Below are positions 1 through 11,500 of a stretch of DNA of 64,000 bases, one piece after another. Made by a program: the position numbers and the translations under genes. The number at the start of each line of letters is the position of its first letter. Positions within the stretch are counted from its first letter, which is position 1. The notes under the pieces were generated by a model. The model did no database searches and had not been told where the DNA came from. It saw only the letters and a list, made by a program, of their open reading frames with translations. This DNA comes from Lyophyllum atratum (lineage: Eukaryota > Basidiomycota > Agaricomycetes > Agaricales > Lyophyllaceae). Where the stretch lies: positions 1,116,001-1,180,000 of the forward strand of contig JACGCN010000006.1 of assembly GCA_014905825.1 (NCBI GenBank). The letters run 5' to 3'.

Positions 1-643
1 CCAGACTTCTCGATCGCTCCGAGCACCGCATCCAATCAATGTGTTCCTCGTAGGTTTTCGAGTACACCACGATATCATCGATGTATACTAAACAGAACAA
101 CCACAGGTAGGGCGCGAGGATGTTCTGCATTACCCGTTGAAAGATGGAGGGCCCGTTACGGAGCCCAAACGGCATCCGCCTGAATTGAAAGAGCCCCCGA
201 TGCGTCCTAAACGCTGTTTTTTCGACCTCTGATTCCTCAAGCTCCAGCTGCGTGAATCCGGCGAGGGTGTCTAGTGACGAGAGCACCTGAGCACCCGCTA
301 GCGACGCTAGAATTTCGGATTGGCGTGGGATAGGGAATTCGTCAGGTATCGTCACCGCGTTCAGCTTCCTGTAGTCCACACAGAAACGCGGTTTACCGTT
401 CCTGTACGCGATCACAACGGGAGCGCTCCATGGACTCTTGGACGGCTCTATCACTCCCAACTCAAACCATTTTTTTAGTTGCTCATCCATTATACCTCGT
501 TTGGCTGGGGATGAGCCATACATTGGTCCTGAGATGGGCACTTGGCCATCGACCGTTCGGATGTGAACGCGTGCTGGATAGTTTCCCAATCGTCCATCGA
601 ATCCGAAAGCCTTGACTCGGCGTTGCAACATCGCCCACGCTCT
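1..643 (-). pseudogene. Ty3/gypsy reverse transcriptase fragment, cut by window edge
   Basis: The minus strand is open from an ATG near 632 almost to the left edge and encodes the N-terminal half of a Ty3/gypsy reverse transcriptase. Visible motifs are CVDYRKLNAVTIPDEFPIPR, the LDTLAGFTQLEL block, the FGLRNGPSIFQRVM block and the catalytic box VYIDDIVVYS. The frame slips by one base near position 35, just before the conserved VLGAIEKSG. Protease and gag are absent: the upstream side is cut off at 644, where the LTR of the neighbouring copia element begins. RNase H and integrase would lie to the left of the window. It is a remnant of another gypsy family than the elements at 8.6-13.2 kb and 28.6-40.0 kb. 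Confidence 0.88.
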
Positions 644-644
644 A

Positions 645-1003
645 TGTTAGAACAGGCAAGCGCAGGGATGTCAGGTTAGACAGCTACAAGCTGAAGTCCG
701 AAGTTAGAAACTAGTTTATTGAGGAACTGACTGATCTACTCACCTGAAGTCCGAAGTTAGAAACTGGGGACTTCAGGTCAATCTAATCTACTATATATAC
801 TGTGCACAAGAAGGCTGTGTGCACTGGTTAGATGGTAGCTAAGGAAACTGATCTCAACAGGCAGTGTAGTAAGTCACCATCAAGATGGTGATGCAACCAA
901 CACAGCCTGCAACACAGGAATGCTGTACAGTAACAACCATCAAGATGGTTGATGGGAGATAGGTTGGGAACGAGATTAGATAGCCCAGAAGGCGTTTCTA
1001 ACA
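645..1003 (-). repeat. 3' LTR of copia element 1
   Basis: This is the left copy of the 359-base LTR. It opens TGTTAGAACAGG and closes TTTCTAACA. Inside, the motif CTGAAGTCCGAAGTTAGAAA occurs twice about 50 bases apart, and a short TATATATA box lies near 793. Confidence 0.92.
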
Positions 1004-1061
1004 CTCCCCCCTGAACCAGCATATCTCCAAGTCAAGAAATAATAAGTAAATGAGAGGGAGA

Positions 1062-4000
1062 TTAAACGAAAATGCCCATGTGTAGTCTACAGAATTCGAC
1101 TTTTGGAAGAGGAAGGGGTTTAGTAAGTATATCTGCCACTTGTTCAGTGCCAGGGATGTGATGAGGCGCAATTTTGCGTGCATCTACAACGTCTCTAAGC
1201 CAGAAATAACAGAGATCAAGCTGTGTCATGCGCCCATGATGCTCGGGGTTCTTGGTGACACTGAGAGCGGATTGGTTGTCAATCATGAGGGGAGAGGCTT
1301 CCTTGACTGTGTAGCCCATCTCATGCATGTTGCGCATCCATAGGATCTCCTTCCCAGCTTCAACTGCAGCAATGTACTCTGCTTCAGTTGTTGAAAGCGC
1401 AACAAAGGTTTGCAATTTGCTGCTCCAGCCAATTGCTCCACCACCAAGTGTTGTCAGATATCCCGCAGTAGGGCAATCACCATGAGAAGCATCGCAGAAT
1501 GTGGTAAACAGCTCTGTGCCCAGACTACCATTGTAATGCAGCTTGTAATCAAGTGTGCCTTTGCAATAGCGCAACAAATGCTTGACTGCAGCCCAGTGCT
1601 TCGGTCCAGGAGATGAATTGAAGCGACCTAAGCATGACACGGCGTAGGAGATGTCGGGGCGGGTCATTGTAGAAAGGTATTGCAAAGAGCCAACTGCATT
1701 CAAATACGGCACATTGCGCATTTCTTCAATTTCTGCAGGTGTTTGAGCATGCATTGCTTTAGAAAGCTTTGTCCCTGGTGCCATAGGCGTGGAAACGGGG
1801 TTGCAATCGCTCATGCCATAGCGCTCGAGCATGTCAACAATGTATTGACGTTGGGAGAGTGCAATTGAGCGATTGGGACGGTCACGGATGATTTCAACAC
1901 CCAGCAGGAATTTAGAAGCGCCCAAGTCACGGATTTTGAAGTGCTGAGAGAGCTCATTGACAGCCTTGTCAAGTGCGGAAGTGGATTTCGATGCAAGTGT
2001 GATATCGTCGATGTAGATGGGGACAATGATCTTGACCTCTCCCTTGACATAAATGTAAATGGAGCGGTCAGATTCAAGTCTAGTAAACCCGTATTTAGAA
2101 ATGCAGCATGCAACTTATTCCACTGCCTGGCTGACTGTTTGTTATAGAGTAAAACTTGCTCAGCTTCAAAACCTGGTTGGGACCACCTTGATGAAATCCC
2201 TAGGCTGGCGCATATAGATATCCACCTCCAAGTCACCATTGGGGGAAAGGGGATGTAACATCCACTGAGCGCAACTCCATGTCCTCAATGCCTGCAATGG
2301 CAAGAATAAGGCGCAAAGCAGCAGGGCGGAAAGGTGCAAAGACCTCGTTGTAATCAATGCCAGGGCGTTGACTATAGCTCTTTGCGAGTCTAGCTTTATA
2401 GCGCTCAATAGGACCGTCTGCATTGCACTTAACGCGAAATACCCAACCAGAGCCAATTGCCTTTTTATAAGGCAGGTCAACGATCTCCCAAGTGCCATTG
2501 CCAACCAAGGATGTCATTTCGGCATTAGCAGCATCTCTCCATTTCTCTGCATCCGGTGCCTTCATTGCCTGCTTGTATGTGCGCGGATCTGAGCTAGAAG
2601 CCATTCCCGCAAACTGCACATCTTCGAAATGCTCATCCTCTGGCGCTTCCGGCTCATCCTCGTCACTACTATCGGGATAACAGGTGGAGGATTTCGTGCA
2701 ACAACCGACCAGTTGCCAGGAGGCTTAACAGTGCGTTTCTCACGACGTTGAGCAAGAGGCGGCGACACTGGTGCAGGAGGTGGTGTTGCGAGTGCAGGAA
2801 GCGGTGTTGGATTGCGAGCTGTTGGCGTTTCAGGTTCAGGTGAATGCTCGTGATGCTGGGCGGGTGCAGGAGGCGGAGGCGGTGTGATAGGACGATTTTC
2901 AGGTGCAGGAGGCGCTGGAGGCAATTGATGAAGCAAAATGTCTCCCCCCCCCATCATTGAGTGCAGGTAGTTGAACTGCATCCTGAATGGGAGAAGAGTG
3001 CTCACGGCGGATATGGAGATCTACAGGGGGCATAGGCGGAGGTGGAGGTGGAGGTCTAGTGGTGACAGACAGTCCGGGGAAATAGTGCTCATCAAACTCT
3101 GCTCTCTCTGAGATGATAGTCTTTTTGGTTTGTGGATTGTAAAACAACCAGCCCTTGTATCCAGGCGGATAACCAATGAAAACGCATCTCTGCATGTGAG
3201 GTTCAAGAGATTTGCGCTTATCCCTTTGCACATAGACGTATGCAAGGCATCCCCAAACTCGAAGATGGCTAACATCTGGTTTGCGCTTATGCCAGCCTTG
3301 ATAAGGCGTAATTGGCTGAGGCGCAGTAGGGAGACGGTTTAAAACATGTATCTGAGCGCCTAGACACCATTCCCAAAATGACGGGGGCAAGCCAGATTCA
3401 TTAAGCATCGCAGTAATGTCATCAGCCAGAGTCCTGTTGGTGCGTTCTGCAACACCATTCTGCTGAGGACGATTACGTGGTATGGCGGCGCTGAATGCCA
3501 CATTCATTGGTAAATTTAATGAATGCGTTGGACATGTATTCCCCACCCTTATCTATCCTCTTGAAGCGCCAAGATTTTCGCATCGAAATGGTTCTCTGCG
3601 TACGCTTTGAAGGTCTGGAATGCAACCAATGTGTCGCTTTTTCGCCTAAGACCCATCGCAGCTTTAAAGCTGGTGCAGTCATCAATGAATGTAACCCAGT
3701 AACGGCTGCCTTGCCGTGAGGTAACCGGCAGAACCATGGAGGTCACTGTGGATCAATTCAAGTGGCTTAGAAGCACGACTAGGTGATGAGGGGAAAGGAT
3801 TTGAGCGCATTTTGCCAGCCAAGCATGGCTCACAAATCGGATCAGGCTTCTGAGACGATTTCAACACAAGCCCAGTCACCAACTCATCCTTGATCATCTT
3901 CTTGACATGTGCATAATTGTGATGTGCAAAGCGACGATGCCACAGGGTCAGATCAAGGGGAAGCGTCGAGGTAATGCCTGCAAACTCCGAAATTGGTTCA

Positions 4001-5230
4001 GTGGATCCATCCAAACGTGCAGAGTTGTTGGAATTAATGGATGCACAGAACAACTTCTTTCCATCTAAACCGAAATGCATGGCTTTAGAATCAATGTGGA
4101 TATGATAGCCTTTATTTCGAGTTAAGTATAGACAGGATAGAAGGTTGTTTCGGAGTAAGGGGACATGCAAGACTCTGGTAAACTCTATAGCTCTGAGCTC
4201 CTTGCCATTGACTATTGGCTTGAAAACTACAGAACCAACTCCAGCTGAATAAATAAGTGTGTTGTCTGCTAACCTTGGAATGCATCATGGGGTATAGTTG
4301 CGAACCCAATTTTGGTGGGGCGTCATGTGAGTAGTGGCGCCTGTGTCTGCAATCCAATCAGGCTGAAGCGGAGTAGAGAGATCAGAATGATCTGGGAGAC
4401 GAGTACTTGCATTTCTGGCAAATTCCTCCGGGGTGTCCTTGGCTGCATTAGCCTGTTCTGAGCGCTTTTTCTGGCATGGCCTTTGTGCATTGTCTTTAGC
4501 CTGCTTCTGTGCCCTTTGGTAAGCAAAGCATTTAGTCACATTATGACCAGGTTTGCCACAGAAGTCACAAATTGCGTTGACCAGGGCTGCAGCCATGGCA
4601 ATTGTCGAGGCAGAAGAAGGCTTGCTGAATGGTGGTAGCCTTGTCGAGTTTGTCAAGAAGGAGGAGAGACGAGGTGAAGTTGGAGAACTCTTCAGGCAGA
4701 GGTCTAATGAGTGCCATGGAGGCTAGCTCACTGTCCAATTCGTCAATGCTGAAGGAAGCAGGGCGCAAATCCTTGGGATGCAATGCCAGGTCAACTCTGT
4801 TCATAAGAGTTTGAAGTGACTCCTCTTCCTCCTTTCTGATGAATAAGTCGTCATAGGCATTGAAACGAGTGCCAGGGCGCTTTTGCAGATGTACTTTCTC
4901 TAGTGCTTTCCACATCTGCACAGAGTCATCAGAGATTCCTTGAAAATGAATCCTCTGGTCAGGCTGGACCATTAAGTAGATGTGACCAGCTGCCTTCTCA
5001 GCTAGCAGTTCCCAGGCATCGACGGCAGCATGTTCCGTGGAGGAACGGGGTGATGACACAGCAGGCAGAGTAGATTTGCCTGAAACGATGCGCCAGAGGC
5101 CCTGGGACATCAGCCAGGCTTGCATTTCACCTGACCAGGTGGGATAATTGGTAGCATCGAGTTTGGCAAAGCCAAGTTTGGTGGTGTTGGAATTGGATGA
5201 TGACATGGCGCTTTGGGGTGTTTTGAACAC
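1062..5230 (-). pseudogene. Copia element 1 gag-pol, frameshifted
   Basis: Domains in order on the minus strand are: a UBN2-type gag (KLDATNYPTWSGEMQAWLMS) near 5190-4570; a CCHC zinc knuckle CDFCGKPGHNVTKC near 4565-4525; an aspartic protease WIADTGATTHMTP near 4340; the GAG-pre-integrase HHCC box ending CEPCLAGKM near 3830; an integrase core (about 3780-3300); an RT beginning near 2480 with SVDVTSPFP; and RNase H with FCDASHGDCPTAGY and VADILTKPLP near 1500-1090. The frame changes at roughly ten places (for example near 4600, 4320, 4150, 3700, 3548, 2950, 2600, 2240 and 1870), so no continuous polyprotein of the usual 1300-1500 residues exists. Some shifts sit in homopolymers and could be sequence error, but the count argues for decay. 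Confidence 0.88.
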
Positions 5231-5529
5231 TATGAATCAAATGGAATACAACCAAGTTCCAGCAATAATGAGCTGGCAGGGTTCCAATTTGAGCCTTCAG
5301 GAATGTGTGCAGCAAGAAAAGCGAGGTATAGTAAAGGTAGGTATGTAACTGCTGACTTCCCAGTTGTAACACCTCCCAGATGAACGGGGTTACCGCGATA
5401 TTTCTGATGTAGGTTATAAGCAACACCCACTAAAGGGTAGAGGCCCAACAGTTGGAAGGCAAAGGAACTAAAGGGAGCTGCACACACTATAAAGGCAAAT
5501 GAGAATCAAAAAATCGAACTAAGCTCTTA

Positions 5530-5548
5530 GAGCGCGGGGCCCATAACC
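5530..5548 (-). other. Primer-binding site of copia element 1 (half-tRNA iMet type)
   Basis: Immediately inside the 5' LTR the minus strand reads GGTTATGGGCCCCGCGCTC. The first 12 bases match the sequence complementary to the anticodon-loop end of initiator tRNA-Met, the half-tRNA primer known from Drosophila copia. Assignment is by memory of that primer, not by alignment to this organism's tRNA. Confidence 0.65.
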
Positions 5549-5907
5549 TGTTACAGGCAAGCGCAGGGATGTTGGGTTAGACAGCTACAAGCTGAAGTCC
5601 GAAGTTAGAAACTGGTTTATTGAGGAACTGACTGATCTACTCACCTGAAGTCCGAAGTTAGAAACTGGGGACTGCAGGTCAATCTAATCTACTATATATA
5701 CTGTGCACAAGAAGGCTGTGTGCACTGGTTAGATGGTAGCTAAGGAAACTGATCTGGTCAACAGGCAGTGTAGTAAGTCACCATCAAGATGGTGATGCAA
5801 CCAACACAGCCTGCAACACAGGAATGCTGTACAGTAACAACCATCAAGATGGTTGATGGGAGATAGGTTGGGAACGAGATTAGATAGCCCAGAAGGCGTT
5901 TCTAACA
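5549..5907 (-). repeat. 5' LTR of copia element 1
   Basis: This is the right copy of the LTR, nearly identical to 645-1003. It begins TGTTACAGGC and ends TTTCTAACA, and is followed directly by DIRS-type coding sequence on the plus strand. Confidence 0.92.
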
Positions 5908-8383
5908 AGTCCATGCTCCATGACCATCCCAACCAGCCTTTTGTCAAGTCCGTCATGACGGGCCTTCGCAAAGGTTTCTGGCCCTTTGATAAGTGGGAGA
6001 TTGAGCTCAAGGACTTCATTGGCAATTATTCTATCAATGATCGTGATCTTGACGCCATTCGCGCCTTTCGGGACAAGGAGTGCGGGGCTGGTCGCTGGTC
6101 CGATGCCTTGCCAGACACTGAGCTTTTGCCAGGTATGAAGATGTCGCCCATGTTTGTAGTCTGGCAGAAGGGCAACCGACCATAGTGGTTCTGGCATCAA
6201 CGATGGAATCCCAAAGGCCGAGGGGAAAGGATATGACAACATGCACACTTTTGAGGAGGCGTTGCGCGAGGCGCGTAACACCAATCCGTCTCGTCACTTT
6301 CAAGTCTGATGTAGCTTCAGCTTTCCTCAACCTCCCTGCTCATCCCATTTGGCAACTTCATCAGGTTGTTACTGTCGACGGCCGCCTTTACATTGTCCGC
6401 CGTCTGGTCTTCGGCAACCGTGCCTCACCTCGTTGTTGGTGTGCTGTTTCTGGCCTCGTTTGGCTCGGTGCTCGGAAGCTCCATTGGGCTCTGGGTATAT
6501 ATGGACGACTTCTTCTGTTGGGATTTTGAAGGGAACTGCGTCTGGTTCCACAGGAAGCTTCATCCCCGCCGTCAGGTTCAGCTTTTATTACTCTGGGATG
6601 CCATTGGGTGTCCATGGGAGGACAAGAAGCAAGAGCATGGTGACGTCCTGAAGATCATCGGTTTCTGGGTCTACGCCAACCACGGAACTCTGTCCCTTGC
6701 TCCTGACACCATCATCGACATCCTCGACCGTATCCAAGACTTCCTTTCCATTAAGAAGTGGCACCCTACCCTTCGTGATTGGCAAAGTCTCGGTGGCCAT
6801 CTTAACTGGCTCCTTAATGTATTGCCCTGGGGGTGTCCAGCCCTCACTGAATTGTACAGAAAGATGAACGAGAAGTCTCTTCCATCACACGGCATCCCCA
6901 TTAATGCTGCGGTGGTCACCGACCTTACATGGCTGAAAACAGTCATCCCCGACGCTATTGGTGTGCATTTTATCGATGATGGCGTGTGGCGCGTGGATGA
7001 GGCGGACATGGTTATCTGGTCTGATGCAAGTTTGAAGACGGGTCTTGGTTTTGTGTACAGCAATCAGGGATTTTGTTACGCACTGGAGCCTTGTCCCCCT
7101 CGTATCCGCATCGACATCTTCCTTGAACTCGTTGCCATCCTCTCTGCTATCCACCATGTGGCGTCGCTGCCATCTCCTCCGCGTCGTCTCCTCACCGACA
7201 GCCTCAACTTTGTTTTCAACTCCCTTCGCGTCGCCGACCCTCCACAATGGTCCCCTCCTCGCTGTCACTGGTATTGTTTTGCAGACCAATATCGATATTC
7301 GGGTGTGCCACATTCCGGGTAAAGAGAATGTTCGCGCTGACCTCCTCTCACACCTCATGCTCGATGAGTATCATCGCAAGTTTCCTGCTGACCGCGTCCG
7401 CCTTTTCACTCCACCTCGGGAGCTGCTGCCAGCGCGATGGAGGGTGTGCTTTTGAGCGTCCTGGGCAGGTCACGCGTTCCACGCACAGCTCGCTCACATG
7501 TGGACCTGAATGATCTTGACAAGCATGTCTTGCATCTTCAGGCCCATGTGATCGAGAAGTCCACCGCTAATGGCTATGCCGCTGGTGCTGTTTGAACGCC
7601 CAGTTACCCCTCGACCCCACTCCCCAGACCCTCTCTCGCTACATCGCCTTCACCTCCCAATTCATCGCCTCCGGACCAAAGTATTTGTCTGGCGTGTGCC
7701 ACTTCCTTCGATCTGTACCCCGATTTCGATGACAATCGTGCCCACCCTCTTGTTAAGGCCACCACCATTCGGGTTCCAAGGAAATTCGTGCTGACCCCGT
7801 CAGACGGAAGCTGCCACTGCGCCCTGCACACCTTTCCACCTTTCTCCTCATTGCCCGCCAGTCCGGCTCCTATGATCTCCTCTTCGCCGCCATCCTTTCT
7901 GTCTGCTTTTACGCTTGCCATCGGTCGGGGGAGCTCATCCAGAAGAATGGAAAGGACCTCTTTGATTGGGCGGAAGGTCATAAAACAGGCTTTGCTGGTG
8001 TTTGCCGATGGTCGGGCACAGTACCACTTGCCCTATCACAAGTCCGACCCGTTGTATCATGGCACTGATGTTCTCTTCACTGCCCAGGATGTGGCGGACC
8101 CCGTGGCCCTCGCTACGTGATCGTGTACATGGTAGTCGCCCAGCTCTTTTCCTGCGCGGGGATGGTTCACATCCCACCCGGTCTTGGTTTGATGCCAAGT
8201 CCTTTGCGGTTCTTCGCAGGGATTTTGGCGGCCATTCCCCCCGTGCAGCTGGGTCTGTCTGAGGACATCATTCAGGCCATCGGCCGATGGTCATCTGCTG
8301 CTTGGAAGATTTATGTTCGTGAAAACCCTTCCATTCGTGCAGAACTGCAGCTGGCAGCTTTGAGGCTCCGCTTCCGTTACTAG
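5908..8383 (+). pseudogene. DIRS-type (tyrosine recombinase) retrotransposon remnant: RT, RNase H and recombinase
   Basis: Broken plus-strand frames give, in order: the RT entry block (HDHPNQPFVKSVM, then TDHSGSGINDGIP near 6175); RT palm with FKSDVASAFLNLPAHPIW and catalytic YMDD at 6498-6509; RNase H with WSDASLKTGLGFVY near 7020; CHIPGKENVRADLLSHL near 7305; and a tyrosine recombinase carrying the catalytic set HRSGEL (Arg, about 7920), GGHSPR (His-x-x-Arg, about 8230) and WKIYVRENP (Tyr, about 8310). Reading this order needs frame changes near 6165, 6370, 7240, 7560, 7980, 8110 and 8230. DIRS elements integrate with a recombinase instead of an integrase and lack ordinary LTRs. The 5' part (gag-like ORF) is missing because the copia LTR abuts it. 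No terminal repeats were seen. Confidence 0.85.
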
Positions 8384-8551
8384 CTCTTGTCCAACAGCTC
8401 CTCGCTTCTCCATCCTCCTTCACCATCCACCCCTCATCAACATCTCTACCTTTCCTATAGCCCATCGCTCCTCGCCAATAAAATTTGGGGCCCGCTTCGC
8501 TGGACCTCCGTTTGCTGCTACCTCATCATTCTTGAGCTGCGCTGCAGAGAC

Positions 8552-11500
8552 TCAGCTCCTAGCAAGCAAGTGCTGGCCTCGAGCCTTCTCCAGGATCAAC
8601 CAGTGAGAAGTCCAACGGACACCCGAAGTCACAACCCCAGCTTCACACATTCCTAAAGGTGCGTAAAAGGCAGTCATATCTCGGGAGATTGGGTCTACAA
8701 TGCAGGCGTCGAATTTCCAGAATAAATCAAACACTGTGTAACATTGACGACCTCCGTAGGATTCTACAAAGTCATGCAGAATAGGAATTTGACCTGCATC
8801 ACGAATGCTGACTTTGTTCAGTGGCTGCAGGTCATGTACAATTCGAAGTGTTCCACTTTTTTTTCGGGACACAGAACCAGCGCCCACGGTACGATGACTG
8901 ACTTGTTTCATATGCTCCTACTGCCATTTTGTCTTTCAGCAGGGCAATAACCTTATCTCTGATTCCTGGAGGTATAGGGATGTTCTTGAATGCCCATGGA
9001 GTGTGCGGAACGGTAGGCATGATGTAATCTGAGAAGTAATCCTTTCTTAGTGTTCCACAATCAGCTTTGGCAAAGGGTAGGGTTTTCTCATTTAATTTCA
9101 TGATGTGTTGAAACTTTCTCTTCTTCAGGGAGGAGAAATCCATCGGGGTTGATGTTTAGTCCTTTGATCCTTTCCTCTGTGAGATGCTCTGTAGGTGTAA
9201 ATATAGGTGGATTTTATGGTAGGGGAGGCAAGGTGTCTAAGAAATCGAAAGGGATCAAACGACGAACACGGGCTTCCTGTGGCATTGTTCCAGAGATAGG
9301 GTGCACCTTCTGGGCTACCTTCTTGTAGGCTGTGAATGTCTTGAATGCGGAAGAAATCTCCCAAGAATCTGTCTGTTCAGTGGGAAATATTAGTATGTCA
9401 TCCTCTCCATTTACTTCCTCATCATATGGGTAGCTACTGACATAGGCCCTCTTCCCAACTGAGATACAGAGTCGTCGTGATTTCGCTTTCTTCATCCTGA
9501 GATAAATCCAAGGCTAGGTCAACATTGGAGTCTGATACATAGGTCTCCCCCTTGTCTGATATGGCTCTGAGTCAGTAGAAAGAATTTCAAAACAAATGCA
9601 GCGCACTCACACCACATTATCAAGGTCATGTGGAATCAACATGCCTTGAGTTCATGTAAAACCAACATAAAGTATCTTGGCTATGGATAAGCAGTGATAT
9701 CCAAGGAAGAAATCTCGGAAAGTGTCTGGAAATTTGACGTGGGAGAATATGTTGGGTTCACCAACAAAGAAGGGTAAGGAAGTGTCCGCGTATCTGAAAC
9801 CAATGTATCAACAAGACTAGGTCCATAAATAGGTAAGGCGGGAATAAGGGGAATAGAAGAGAGATCTTCAAGATCAAGGGTACATGGGGAGATAGAAGTA
9901 GAAGTAGACGGAAACAAGGAGGTAGGTACTACGGACGCAGAAGATGTTTCTGCTGCTCTCAAATCAATTGTGAGCTGAATGGCACGGGCTGCGAGTAGAT
10001 GGCCAGTTGTAGGCACCTGAGCAACCGGGTGTCGATGATACGGGTGTGAAATATTACCTAGGTCTAGGTTCTGATCAAATACTGCACGAGATTGTAGAGA
10101 CTCACAATTGGGACACCTATTTCCCTGTGATGTAGAGTCAGTACACTGGTGCAAGGTCCTATATTCTTGGATAGGCGCTGATGTGATGGTTAGTGCACCA
10201 AGTCGTTTGTAGGAAGGGAATTGGAAGTAACTGGTGGACGCAGGACCGATAGAGGGGTGTCAGGGATGATAAAGATGGATCGAGCTGGTGCTGGGAGACC
10301 AGGTGGGTATAAGGGTGGTGTAGGCCGGACAGGAGGTGGAGTCTTCGTTGTCGTCGGAGCATGCAGTCCTCATCTAGAATGCTGCCTGAGTGCCGATACA
10401 CATAGTTAGAGATAAATGATGCACCGGAATCCTCCGTAACCCTTTTTAATTGCTCAGATCTTGTGCCATCTATTGTACAAAGTGTGGGATCACAATTGGC
10501 GAGGGGAATAGTGGGTGCGATAGACGGGTTCCAAACAGGCTGCTAGAGGTGTTCATAGGATGAGGGAGACTGCGAGGATCAGCCTGTGAGGTTGGCGATA
10601 ACGTGGAAGTAGGAATAGCCACCCGGGCTGTTGCCACCAAAGACGATGTCGCAGGAATTGCCGGTATGTGGCGACAAGTTAGAAGAATTGCCCCAGAAAT
10701 CGGGTCGCATGCCGCGGTGCCAGGATTCTGTCTTGATCATGCCTACAAATGGTTCAAAGGGGTCAGGGGAGCATCCTGGACTCCTCTAAATTGAAGAAGG
10801 AATATTCATCTACCAGCAGTTTTGCTAGTGCTGAAGGGTCAGTTGGGTCTTCATATAAATTAGATACACACCATCTGCTCTTGTTTCAATGTCAATGAGC
10901 CCAGGTAACCCCAGCTCTTCTACCAATCCAGTGCTTTCTGTCTCAACTGATAGAGAATTACCTGCTTCAATTACTGCTGGGTCCCTTTCTGGAGCTGTTT
11001 CTTGAGGATTATCTAGTCCAGTGTCAAGAGGGGATGGCCTGGGTTCATCTAACATATGTAGCCTGTTTAGTATGCAATATATTGTGTAACCAATTCCGCT
11101 CTGGGGGTGAATTAAGTGCACATAGGCTGTCTCATCATCCTCAAGGGCTAGGAAGTTGGGAAGGGCTTGTAACTTTTTAGGATCATACTTGATCTGGTCA
11201 TATCCACATCTCTTGATCAGGGGTTCCAGTTTATCAGCTTCTTCCTGTACTTGACCTTCAGTTTCTGAGATGATTATCCCTACTGTATATTCATAGAACT
11301 CCACCTCGTCTTCTCTGCTGGGGAGTGGTCTTCAACAAGCAGGTCATATAGTACCTTGGTGTCCAAGTAAGTCAGTGAATACGAGGTATATTCCTTCCGT
11401 GCGTTCTGTGATGGTTACGAGGTTTTTGTGCTACCAAGGTCGACTAAGTTAGTAAATCGAATGGCACATTTCTTCCGAGGTGTAGATCTGCGAATATGGA

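Larger units (their letters stand above)
645..5907 (-). mobile_element. Ty1/copia LTR retrotransposon 1, decayed
   Basis: The element is bounded by two 359-base direct repeats (645-1003 and 5549-5907), each starting TGTTA and ending CTAACA. Reading direction is minus, so the right copy is the 5' LTR. A primer-binding site follows it at 5530-5548. Internal pol is copia-ordered: gag, protease, integrase, RT, RNase H. The LTR pair differs by a few substitutions and small indels, for example GA missing near the start of the right copy and GTC missing near 854 in the left copy, so insertion is not recent. The 5-base flanks (CTCTA left, AGTCC right) do not match, and the two sides are different retroelements. 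Confidence 0.9.
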
